Source: Saprospiraceae bacterium (GTDB lineage: Bacteria > Bacteroidota > Bacteroidia > Chitinophagales > Saprospiraceae). Taken from it: 40,221 nucleotides of DNA. The stretch lies in NCBI GenBank assembly GCA_023268675.1, contig JALQTV010000004.1, positions 1 through 40,221 on the forward strand, written 5' to 3'. A program made the translations under genes and the position numbers. This document shows positions 17,201 through 25,700 of the stretch, piece after piece (position 1 is the stretch's first letter; each line of letters starts with the position of its first letter). Under the pieces are notes generated by a model. The model searched no databases and had not been told where the DNA came from. It saw only the letters and a program-made list of their open reading frames with translations.

Positions 17201-20200
17201 GTCGAACCAATCGTAATGGTCTGGGAAGACTCGCAACCATTGGCATCAACGATGGTTACAATATAGGTTCCTGCCGTCAGATTGTTTTTGTCAAAATCAT
17301 TGCTGAAAGTAACCTGACTGCCACTTTCAGGTCCGGTCCAGCTAACCGTAAAAGGAGCCTGACCACTGAAAATGGATATCCACATGGCCGCCGGTGCTCC
17401 GCAACTGGTTTCTACCTCTTTCACCATCATATCCAAAGCACTTTCAGGACTGATTGACTCAAAAGTAGTAGTAGCAACGCAATTTCTGGAGTCCTTCACA
17501 GAGAAAACATACACACCAGGTTCCAGGTTATGCAACTCAAAATTGGGGTTTTGAGTAGTCATGGTACCGCTGGATGGGCCTGTCCAGGAAACACTGTAAG
17601 GTCCCTGATCTGAGATGAATTCTATAAACAAGCCGGTAGTTTCCCCGCAAAGTCCACTTTCTGCTGACAATTCAAAAATACCCAGAGTATTCTCGACTAC
17701 TTCAATAGTTTGTACCAATTCACAACCATTGCCATCAATCAGCGTAAGCGTATAATTATCAGGAGCAAGATCTGTAATCTCCAGTGCTCCGGTATTTGTC
17801 TGGAAGTTGTTGTTCAAAGTAGATCCTTCAACATTTACGATGTAAGGAGATTTACCACCAAGAACATCTATCCAGATGGTATTGTATTGACCACACTCGT
17901 TGACCAGTAGAGAAGCGTTCATCTCAAGGTCCGATTCAGTATTGGTGATCGTGAATGTGCTTGTTTCCAGACAGTTTTCAGAGTTGGTCACGGAAACCAT
18001 ATAGGTTCCGCTTACCAAACCGGTAATATCTACCCAGGTCTGGTTGGTAGTTTTGGTTCCTCCGGTAGGTCCATTCCAGGAGATGGTGAATGGAGGCGTT
18101 CCTTCTGTTATATCCAAACCAATGCCGCCGTTATTTCCGCAAGTACCGGAAATAGCCATCCCATCGAACAAATCTACCTCAGATATTACCACAGCTTGTG
18201 TGAATTCAGCAATACAACCACTGGCATCTGTTACTTTTACGCGGTAATTACCTGTAGCGAGGTTGGAAATTTCAAATGCAGGTACCGTGCGTGTCATAGA
18301 ACCTATGCGGGCACCGGTCCAACTGATGAAATAAGGACCTGTTCCACCTGTAATTTCTCCACGAATTACATTGTAGTTTCCACAGCCGTTTTCGGCTAAA
18401 AAGGTATTGACTTCGATTCCGGATTCAGGATTACCCAAAGTTATCTCAATAGATTCCTGGCAACCATTATCATCTTCCAGCGTAATCACATAATTACCCG
18501 GAGGGGCATTCAGAATGTCATAGCTGTTTCCGGTAATATTCGTGGAACCATTCATCGGCCCCGTCCAGGTTATCGAAAACGGACCAGGCTTGCTGGAACC
18601 TACCCAAATGGTACCGGGTTGTCCACAGTCGCCTTCCGCAGTAGAAGCTCCGATATTGAGACTAGTCTCCAGATTGATCCCTACATAATTCACTTTGGTA
18701 CAGCCCTGGGAATCTGTTACCAGGAAGGAATAGTTCCCTACAGGTAGGTCTGTTACAGTATAAACGCTGTTGGTAATTCTCACAGAACCACTTCTGGGAC
18801 CTGTCCATTGAATGTCATAGGGACCCACACCACCTGTTACGGGAATAGTAATTTTCCCATAGGGAGTGCTGCAATTCGCATGTTCGGCCAACAAACTGAA
18901 TGACAGGTTGCTGGTAGTATTGACCACCGTTACAGGCAGGCTGGTCACACAACCCTGTGCATCGGTAACTTCAATCATATTTTCGCCGGTAGGCAGGTTG
19001 TCGATAACAAATGTTCTGCTACTGGTATTTTCCCAACCATCCGTAATACCGTCCCATTTCACAACGAAACCAGGAGATCCACCGTATATATCCAGGACAA
19101 TCTCTCCGCGCTCTCCGCAGGTTCCCCCCACGGCTGTAGCCTGAATTTCCAGATCGCTCTCGCCCTGCAATATGCTCACTACTTCTGAAGCCGCCAGTCC
19201 AATTGCATCTCTAAGAGTAAGGGTATAAGTCCCTACAGGAAGATTGCTGATAGTCGTACTGGTCGCATTTCCTACAAACTGTGTACCCGTAACCGGTCCG
19301 GACCAGCTCAAAGTAAATGCAGGGTTGCCAATTTGGATATCTACCTGAATGCTACCGGTCAAACCACAACGGGCAGCGGAAGGCGTAGCTGTGAAGAGCA
19401 AATCGCTCTCCTGACCGGAAATAAATACGTTGCGTGCGCGTGCGCAGCCCGCTGCATCTACTACGGTCAACTGATAGACCCCTATCTGAACGTCATTTAT
19501 GGTAAGCGTTCCGTTGAGTGAACTGATGGTACCTGAAGTAGGGCCCGTCCAGCTTATTTGATAAGGTGCCTGACCTCCTTCTACCAATACCTCAATGTCG
19601 CGATTACCGGTACTTCCCAATACTACTTCAGCAAATAGATCGTAGGGGTTAGATTCTGCAACACCTAGAGTAACAACGGTTTGACAACCATTCAGGTCAC
19701 GTACAGTCACAATAGTAGTCCCAGGGTTCAAATCAGAGAGTAAAACAGTGCTGTTGTTCGTTGCAACAGACATTTCATTGCTTCCTGTCAGCTCGACCGT
19801 ATAGCCGGGACTTCCATTGGCAATTTGTACCAACAGGCCCAGGTTGTCTCCACAATCACTCTCTGTCTGACTGACAGCTACTGTAATTCCCTCGTCCGTA
19901 TTATCAACAGTAACAACTTCCACAACGGAACACCAGAAATCATCTTCTATCAGAATAGTATAATCCCCGTCAGGCAAATTGGGGATGATAATCATGCTGT
20001 CGCTGGTATAGATATCCCCATCAACCGGACCACGCCAGGAAATGGTGTAAGGTGCCTGACCTTTGTTCATTTTTATCATGACGCTTCCCAACATTCCACA
20101 GGCTCCGTTCATCACCTCTATATCCGCTGCCACACCGTTGTTTTCGACCGTCAGGTCGCGGCTGTAAATACAACCGTTGCCATCGGTAATTGAAAGGGAA

Positions 20201-22344
20201 TAATCCCCTGCAGAAAGATTGGAGATGCTGAAATTGCTGGTAGTATAGGTTCCAACTCCACCATCGGGGCCTACCAGTACAACAGAGTAATTAGATACCC
20301 CATTGAAAGTCTGCACATTAATGGCTCCTGTGCTTCGGCAAGAAGTTGGAGTGGTAGTTGCGGTAAAGTAAAAGGCATTTTCAGGTATTGCCAGTTGGAA
20401 ATTACCAAATTCCAAGCAGCCATTGGCATCTTCCACTTGAATTTCATAAGCACCCGCCGAAATATCTACATTGAAGTTACTCGCTGTAGTGATGAAATTT
20501 TCCCGCGTAGGCCCGTCAATGATCACCTGATAAGGACCTGTGCCGCTGGTGACGATCACATTCACACTACCTGTAGCTCCGCAAGCCAGGTCAGCGAAAG
20601 TATTGGTTGTGATGGTCATGCTTGTATTCGAAGACAACAACACTTCCTGCGTATCCGTACAGCCATTCACATCTGTTTTGCTGATCTGGTAGCGACCTGC
20701 AGGCAGGTTGGATATCGTATTGGAAATGCTGGACGTAGTTACACTCCCTACATCCGGGCCTTCCCAACTCACCACATAAGGAGGCAAACCGCCTGATGAA
20801 GTTACAGTGATAGAACCACTGCTGAATCCACAAACAGGCTCTACTACACTTGTTCCGGTAATATCCATGCCACAACCACTGGGACATTCTACTCTAAGAG
20901 AATAATTACTGGTGGCACCATTGTAACCATCTACTACCACGTAGTAGGTACCTGCAAGCAGGTTGGCGTTTATTTGTTCGTCAGCGTTGCCGGCATTTTC
21001 ACTGAAGTCTATACAGGCATTCCTGTCGCAATCATCCAACAAAAACAACTCAAGGTTGTCCGTAAGACCGGAAAGATAAATATTGACATTGCCATTTTCG
21101 GTGATGGTAAAAGTATGCACCACTTCCGGGCCATTGTTTTCTACATTGATCACTCCCTCGCAGCCATACCCCGATACCAGATCTGTACCGTTAACGTTAC
21201 TGCCACTATAGGTTACGCCACAGCTAAGAGCTATTGCTGTACCACAGTCCAGATTGCCACAACTCAATTCCAGATTATAATTGCCAGTGGAAGCGGCATT
21301 CTCACCATCTACTACTATATAATAAGTACCCAGAGGAGCATCCTCCAGAACAATTCCTTCGTTTACAGAACCCGAATTCGAAGACAAACTGGCATCAATA
21401 CAGGTCACCTGACTACAATCTCCGCTAAGCAAAATCAAATCCAGGTCTAATCCGGGTGTTAGTATTTCCAACCCGATTTGAATATCCGTTACCGCCGTGT
21501 TGTAGAAAACATAAACCTTCTCTGCTGCCAAAAAAGTACCGTCACTACAATCAGAGTAACTCGAGATAAGATTGATTCCACCAACAGTTGTTTCATTGAT
21601 CAGGAGATCTCCACATTGAATAGGCGTTGCCTGTACGCACCATTGAGAACTCCCCAGACAAGGTCCGGCAGTAGTACTCAATACACCTGCTTTGGTAGCC
21701 TCGCAATCATTCAGGTAGGTCACTCCGTTACAACCACATACAGGGTCATAAGTAGTAGGACAAGGAGCCAAAGGGTCAACCTGGGCAGGGTCAACACATC
21801 CGGTACAATTGCCGTCTCCAAACGTAGTAATCCCACTCGCTTCAGCAACACAAGCATTCTCATAAGTAACCCCATCGCAACCACATACGGGCGTATTATC
21901 CGCCGCACAGATGTAAGTCAAAACTCCTGTTGTAGCATTGACAGTTACTGCGGAAGAATTGATCACAGCTGAAGGATCATAACAGGCATTTTTCCCCGTA
22001 CATACACCCGACGTATAAGTCGTAACCCCCCTTGCCTCAGCGATACAAGCATTGTCATAAGTGATGCCATTGCAACCACATACAGGGTCATAGGTCGTAT
22101 CGCAAATTGCCCCCGGATCAATACGGGTATAATCAATACAACCACCAAAACTAACTCCCTGAACGTATTCATAAGAAGCCAGGCCTGCTTGCTCCGCATA
22201 GCAGCTATTGAGATACACCACCCCATCAATGCCGGTTACCGGATTGACTTCCGTCGGCGAACAAGAAGTTACCTGAGCTGAAACAGACTGAAGCTGAAGA
22301 AAACTGAAAATTAATGTGAGAAGAACCACGTACAACTTGCCCAT
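14257..22344 (-). CDS. Giant T9SS surface protein: Kazal, PPC, 19 SprB-type repeats, PKD, cohesin- and dockerin-like modules
   Basis: A 2695-residue protein, by far the longest in the window. Order: signal peptide 1-24; Kazal-like modules at ~28-70 (degenerate), 80-117, 146-182 and 194-230, with DPVCGCNGITY-type cores; two PPC-like modules ~236-365 and 366-490; 19 SprB-type repeats 494-2045, about 82 residues each with a GP(x)G core and a DxxGC end; PKD domain 2046-2118 (WNFGDGTAT, CDEGTYNVCLEVTN); cohesin-like module ~2122-2256; carboxypeptidase-regulatory-like segment 2262-2315; dockerin-like segment 2351-2380 (GDANCNGAFTTLD); second cohesin-like module ~2446-2588; proline-rich linker; type A T9SS sorting domain 2610-2695 (NQPNPFVDVTVIKFSLP to the end). 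It should be exported by T9SS and act as a surface adhesin, with possible protease inhibition by the Kazal modules. First gene of the locus. Confidence 0.95.
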   Translation of the reverse strand: MGKLYVVLLTLIFSFLQLQSVSAQVTSCSPTEVNPVTGIDGVVYLNSCYAEQAGLASYEYVQGVSFGGCIDYTRIDPGAICDTTYDPVCGCNGITYDNACIAEARGVTTYTSGVCTGKNACYDPSAVINSSAVTVNATTGVLTYICAADNTPVCGCDGVTYENACVAEASGITTFGDGNCTGCVDPAQVDPLAPCPTTYDPVCGCNGVTYLNDCEATKAGVLSTTAGPCLGSSQWCVQATPIQCGDLLINETTVGGINLISSYSDCSDGTFLAAEKVYVFYNTAVTDIQIGLEILTPGLDLDLILLSGDCSQVTCIDASLSSNSGSVNEGIVLEDAPLGTYYIVVDGENAASTGNYNLELSCGNLDCGTAIALSCGVTYSGSNVNGTDLVSGYGCEGVINVENNGPEVVHTFTITENGNVNIYLSGLTDNLELFLLDDCDRNACIDFSENAGNADEQINANLLAGTYYVVVDGYNGATSNYSLRVECPSGCGMDITGTSVVEPVCGFSSGSITVTSSGGLPPYVVSWEGPDVGSVTTSSISNTISNLPAGRYQISKTDVNGCTDTQEVLLSSNTSMTITTNTFADLACGATGSVNVIVTSGTGPYQVIIDGPTRENFITTASNFNVDISAGAYEIQVEDANGCLEFGNFQLAIPENAFYFTATTTPTSCRSTGAINVQTFNGVSNYSVVLVGPDGGVGTYTTSNFSISNLSAGDYSLSITDGNGCIYSRDLTVENNGVAADIEVMNGACGMLGSVMIKMNKGQAPYTISWRGPVDGDIYTSDSMIIIPNLPDGDYTILIEDDFWCSVVEVVTVDNTDEGITVAVSQTESDCGDNLGLLVQIANGSPGYTVELTGSNEMSVATNNSTVLLSDLNPGTTIVTVRDLNGCQTVVTLGVAESNPYDLFAEVVLGSTGNRDIEVLVEGGQAPYQISWTGPTSGTISSLNGTLTINDVQIGVYQLTVVDAAGCARARNVFISGQESDLLFTATPSAARCGLTGSIQVDIQIGNPAFTLSWSGPVTGTQFVGNATSTTISNLPVGTYTLTLRDAIGLAASEVVSILQGESDLEIQATAVGGTCGERGEIVLDIYGGSPGFVVKWDGITDGWENTSSRTFVIDNLPTGENMIEVTDAQGCVTSLPVTVVNTTSNLSFSLLAEHANCSTPYGKITIPVTGGVGPYDIQWTGPRSGSVRITNSVYTVTDLPVGNYSFLVTDSQGCTKVNYVGINLETSLNIGASTAEGDCGQPGTIWVGSSKPGPFSITWTGPMNGSTNITGNSYDILNAPPGNYVITLEDDNGCQESIEITLGNPESGIEVNTFLAENGCGNYNVIRGEITGGTGPYFISWTGARIGSMTRTVPAFEISNLATGNYRVKVTDASGCIAEFTQAVVISEVDLFDGMAISGTCGNNGGIGLDITEGTPPFTISWNGPTGGTKTTNQTWVDITGLVSGTYMVSVTNSENCLETSTFTITNTESDLEMNASLLVNECGQYNTIWIDVLGGKSPYIVNVEGSTLNNNFQTNTGALEITDLAPDNYTLTLIDGNGCELVQTIEVVENTLGIFELSAESGLCGETTGLFIEFISDQGPYSVSWTGPSSGTMTTQNPNFELHNLEPGVYVFSVKDSRNCVATTTFESISPESALDMMVKEVETSCGAPAAMWISIFSGQAPFTVSWTGPESGSQVTFSNDFDKNNLTAGTYIVTIVDANGCESSQTITIGSTSDLESESSLIQGECGAYNTIWVDILGGASPYTINWNGPSNGVDTISGAAYEITDLLSGRYTIYITDALGCWLSQTVNIVESSADLFSTVVNSDPCTAEGSVLVNFTQGFGPYDLSWTGPVNGSIRVTGTSFEIKNLPSGTYGIEAKGVYNECSESSSFTFVNVESSLDFTTTLVANECGQANNIALAITEGTGPFIVSYNSGTGSTSTQINTNTWTFTDLAAGDYLIRVEDANGCSIARMVTVAEGPANLFDYTIESGNCGGNDVITFEFFTDQPPYTISWSGSSSGSTTSSGSIYLLSNLSAGNYNLTVEDSRGCTGIAAVTIGSSTGGMPTADFTYTLDGVTATFVNNSSDGTYVWNFGDGTATSTEENPVHEFCDEGTYNVCLEVTNSCGGTQRCFLINVELDSSLVELNITESRGAPGAVIQLPVVISNLSKIASLAGSLTIDDPSVARVTGVTAGKITPILNVSNLTFNYYDNSGLGVDLNDNDTLFFLTVELLGTPGQATPIRFANSPLQMELAGMRDGSVSEPAFIAIKGMVTVVQSTGLRGSVATFTGAGVKGVDIHVRSRDLEIIGETDDLGNYVLEDLPVGGSYVIVPERGDNPANGLSTYALFVGQRFILGLEPEQIYSPYQIIAGDANCNGAFTTLDLFLIQRLIIGTSDSFGDCKPWVFVSEKQNMPESFDAYNVFPYNNSVEMTMEGEHAVNFTAVKVGDILGRAKTNELQQVDASPRGEEVLTFDLQDQAIAPGEIIELPFASKDFNNIASYQFALAFDNSKLEFVAIDKPESDALNSLSVGTSNVNRGQLRFSWFSMTGEGVNASEEEEVFTLRLKATKAAGSLKDLIWLDKNALSSVAHTPDSEPMEIALNFVAESNNTPAVTPPSLPPPFAPQWETGDYTLFQNQPNPFVDVTVIKFSLPKPSGLQMDVFDSMGGLVRRIRGQYGKGTHQINFEKAGLAPGTYYYTLKTEDFIATKSMIIIE
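16210..20865 (-). repeat. 19 tandem SprB-type protein repeats inside the giant gene
   Basis: Residues 494-2045 divide into 19 head-to-tail units averaging 81.7 residues (about 245 bp). Each unit starts with a short strand and Cys-Gly, has a G(x)PY-x-(I/V)SW-x-GP core, then a (S/T)NLPxGxY turn and ends D-x-x-GC. The units are diverged at DNA level: no long identical stretches were noticed, so this is an old, stable array rather than a recently expanded one. The two-Cys pattern is kept in 17 units; unit 6 lacks the first Cys and unit 7 lacks the second. Confidence 0.88.
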
Positions 22345-22387
22345 AGTACCTGAATTTGAGATTATTCATGAGATTAAAACCGACAAA

Positions 22388-22412
22388 GCACAAATGAACA
22401 CAACGTTTGTGC
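22388..22412. promoter_or_regulatory. Inverted repeat upstream of the giant gene
   Basis: GCACAAA (22388-22394) and TTTGTGC (22406-22412) form a perfect 7-bp dyad with an 11-nt centre, 44-68 nt upstream of the giant gene's ATG. It could be an operator or a leader-RNA hairpin if transcription starts at the distal promoter near 22632. A 7-bp dyad of this kind can arise by chance. Confidence 0.35.
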
Positions 22413-22516
22413 CAAAACACCTTGTCGAAAATCAAAACTGTTTGGGTGAAGCGTAATTTACTACAGATTCAAGTAAACCGATTAGAACAAAACTCTAGGA
22501 CGAGCTCTACGATTCA

Positions 22517-22548
22517 ATTGAATGTAAATGCTTCTTGTAGTAAATTTG
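22517..22548 (+). promoter_or_regulatory. Plus-strand promoter candidate for the beta-propeller operon (distal)
   Basis: ATTG (22517-22520), a 20-nt spacer and TAAATTTG (22541-22548) match the Bacteroidota promoter pattern, with the -7 box exact and the -33 box 3 of 4. The predicted start near 22555 leaves a leader of about 218 nt. A nearer -7 box at 22689-22696 lacks a -33 partner. Confidence 0.42.
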
Positions 22549-22638
22549 TGAAGGGTTGCATCAAACAAGAATACAACAATGTGGGTGATAATATGCCCAT
22601 TTTTAAAGGGTTTGGGCTATTATCTTTCTCATACGAGG

Positions 22639-22669
22639 CAAATATAAGCATTTTTTTCAAAAAATCAAT
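22639..22669 (-). promoter_or_regulatory. Minus-strand promoter candidate for the giant-gene operon
   Basis: Read on the minus strand: ATTG (22669-22666), a 19-nt spacer and TATATTTG (22646-22639), an exact -7 box and a 3-of-4 -33 box. The start near 22632 would give a leader of about 288 nt to the ATG at 22344. No other TANNTTTG was found on this strand in 22345-22640. Confidence 0.48.
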
Positions 22670-22707
22670 ACTATCTGTTATCTTAATTTAAATTTGATAG
22701 CAGATAC

Positions 22708-22745
22708 AGGCTCCGGCCAACAAACATATAGCGAAACCGGAGGCT
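22708..22745 (+). promoter_or_regulatory. Leader hairpin before the beta-propeller gene
   Basis: AGGCTCCGG (22708-22716) pairs with CCGGAGGCT (22737-22745) at 8 of 9 positions across a 20-nt loop. It ends 27 nt before the ATG at 22773 and lies inside the mRNA for either promoter candidate. Its role is unknown. Confidence 0.35.
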
Positions 22746-22772
22746 ATTCCTTCAAACTGAAAATACAAACAA

Positions 22773-25700
22773 ATGAAGAAAATCAACTTAAGCAGCTTTT
22801 TATACTGCCGACCAGCTTTACTACTCTTGATTGGCCTCTTTTTATGGACTGATCCTGCCATTGCTCAAATAGGAACCTCGGACCTCCAGGGGCTCAGTTA
22901 CCGATCCATAGGCCCTTCCAGAGGCGGTCGGGCAACTGCCGTGGCCGGTGTACCACAAGAGCTGTTTACCTTCTATATGGGTTCCACCGGCGGAGGAGTC
23001 TGGAAAACCACCGATGGTGGACTCAACTGGAACAATATATCGGATGGCTTTTTTAAAGTTGGTAGCATAGGTGCTATAGAAGTAGCCCCTTCTGATCCTA
23101 ATGTAGTATATGTAGGTACCGGTTCTGCCGACCCGCGTGGCAATGTATCCCCTGGAAAGGGAATTTACAAATCTACCGATGCCGGCGATACCTGGACCTT
23201 TGTCGGGCTCGAAAACGCCGGACAAATCGGCAAATTATCTATACACCCTGACAATCCGGATATCGTGTATGCTGCCGTACTAGGCAATGTTTTTGGCGCC
23301 AGCCCGGAAAGGGGCGTGTACAGAACTACCGACGGAGGAAAAAATTGGGAAAAAATCCATTACGTAAGTGAAAGGACAGGCTGTATTGATCTGGCAATGG
23401 ACCCCAATAACCCCAGAATCCTGTATGCAACTATGTGGACCGCCGAACGCAAACCCTGGACCTTCATAGATGGAAGCGAAGAAGGAGGAGTCTGGAAATC
23501 CACAGATGGTGGCGATACCTGGGAAAAATTGGGAGGCGGACTGCCCGGTGGACTATTGGGCCGCATAGGGGTGGCTGTTTCGCCTGTAAACTCAAAAAGA
23601 GTATGGGTACTCCTGGAAGCCAAAGAAGAAAAAGATGGAGGACTCTATCAATCTACCGACGGAGGCCAATCCTGGGAACGCATCAACCGCGACCACCAAC
23701 TGCGCCAGCGAGCCTGGTATTATACCCGCATTTTTGCCCACCCCACAGAAGAAAATACCGTCTTCGCAGTGAATGTGAGCTTCCTGAAATCCATTGACTC
23801 AGGCAAATCCTTCCAGCGCATCCGGGTACCGCATGGCGACAACCACAACCTGTGGATCAATCCACAGCACCCCAACGTCATGATTGAATCCAACGATGGC
23901 GGAGCATGTGTCACTTTTAACGGAGGACAATCCTGGACCACTCAAAACAATCAGCCTACCTCTGAATTTTATCGTGTAACAGTTGACAACCAATTCCCTT
24001 ATCGCGTTTATGGTGCGCAGCAAGACAATACTACCCTTTCTGTGCCCAGCCGATGGGAAGAGACGCTGGACCCTGTCCAAAACTGGTACGAAGTAGGGGG
24101 TGGAGAAAGTGGACATATCGCTGTAGATCCCAGAAACCCCGACATCATCTATGCCGGAACTTACATTGGCCAGATTACCCGCAAAGACAGACAAAAAGGA
24201 CATACACGGGATGTGGTCGCCTATCCGCAAATGCACGACGGAACCGCTCCCCGCGACATCAAATATCGCTTTCAGTGGAATGCTCCCATACGCTTGTCTC
24301 CACACAACCCCGATGTGCTCTACCACTGCTCACAATACGTCCACCGCTCACCCGACGGAGGCAGAACCTGGGAAATTATCAGTCCCGATTTGACTACCGA
24401 CAACGACGCCTACCACAATATTCCCGGTGAACCCATACAACACGATCATACCGGAGTTGAACTTTATACTACCATCTTCGCTTTTGAAGAATCTCCCCAA
24501 ACTCCCGGGGAATTATGGGCCGGCAGCGACGACGGACTCCTGCATATCTCTCGTGACAATGGCCAAAACTGGCAAAACATCACTCCTCCGGACATGCCCA
24601 AAGAAGGTACTATAAATATGATAGAACTCTCTGCCCATGCAGCCGGTCGTGCCCTGATCGCCGTTTATAAGTACCGGGAAGATGACTACCGACCCTATAT
24701 TTTCCTTACCAATGACTATGGCAAAAACTGGAAATTACTGACCAATGGCAAAAATGGCATCCCCGAAGATCACTTTGTAAGGGTAGTCCGCGAAGATCCC
24801 TTCAAAAAAGGATTGCTGTATGCCGGCACAGAATTCGGAATGTTTTTCTCTCCGGATGAAGGCGGCAACTGGCATCCCTTTCAACTCAACCTTCCCGTGA
24901 CGCCCATTACCGACATGGTCATCAAAAACAAGGATCTGGTCGTAGCCACCCAGGGAAGAGCATTCTGGATACTTGATGATTTGTCTCCCCTTCATCAAAT
25001 AGACCTCAAAGCGAACAAACTTTCCACTAGCCTGCTGAAACCGGAAGATGCCTTCCGCACCCAATTGTCCAATTTCAGAGGCAACAACGGACCCGACCCT
25101 GCTCCCAACGGCGCGGTCATCTACTTTACCCTGGACGATGCCAATAAAAAAGTGACCCTGAAAATTGCCGATGCCAATGGAAATATCCGACGTAGCTTCT
25201 CCACCCAACCTGACAAAAGCAAAAACGAAAGCCGCCTGCGCACCCAACAAGGGCTCAACCGTTTTGTCTGGGACTTGAAATACGAAGGACTCAAACCACA
25301 ACCGGGCTCTTTTTTCTCCCTCGCCAATACCGGAGGGATTATGGCTCCAAGCGGTACACACAAAGTTATCCTTGAAGTCGGGGATGAAAGTTTCCAACAA
25401 GCTCTGGAACTAAAAAAAGACCCCCGATGGACCGTTACCGATGAGGATCTCATGGCCCAATACGAACTCGGCATGGATATAAAGACCACCTTCAATGGCT
25501 GCCACGAAATGATCGGACAACTGCGTACCATTCGCAGCCAGGTTCAGGATGCTGCCCGACGCAGCAAGGAAGCAGGCCTGGAAAGCAATATTCAGGATAA
25601 GGCCAAAACCATAACAAGTCTTTTGAGCGAGCTCGAAGCAAAACTCATACAAACCAGGAACGAATCCGGGCAGGATCCGATTAACTATCCATCTATGATT

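Larger units (their letters stand above)
22345..22772. other. 428-bp divergent intergenic region with opposed promoter candidates
   Basis: This is the largest gene-free stretch in the window, between the giant T9SS gene (minus) and the beta-propeller operon (plus). It is A/T-rich and holds an inverted repeat at 22388-22412, a plus-strand promoter candidate at 22517-22548, a minus-strand promoter candidate at 22639-22669, a second plus-strand -7 box TAAATTTG at 22689-22696 without a matching -33 box, and a near-perfect hairpin at 22708-22745 in the leader of the plus-strand gene. A 94-codon reading frame at 22407-22691 has no protein-like features and was not called. Confidence 0.7.

Noticed and set aside
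16210-20865. Regular ~245-bp period resembling a repeat or CRISPR-like array
   Set aside because: The period comes from protein repeats within one open frame; there are no identical short repeats with unique spacers.
20395-21972. Long plus-strand open frames opposite the giant gene (for example 20395-20796, 20974-21450 and 21478-21972)
   Set aside because: They are antisense shadows of a long, strongly supported coding sequence; they are rich in Ile/Thr/Tyr runs caused by the repeats and have no recognisable domains or start signals.
22407-22691. 94-codon plus-strand frame in the large intergenic region
   Set aside because: It lies in A/T-rich sequence containing both promoter candidates, has no ribosome-binding site and no protein-like pattern.
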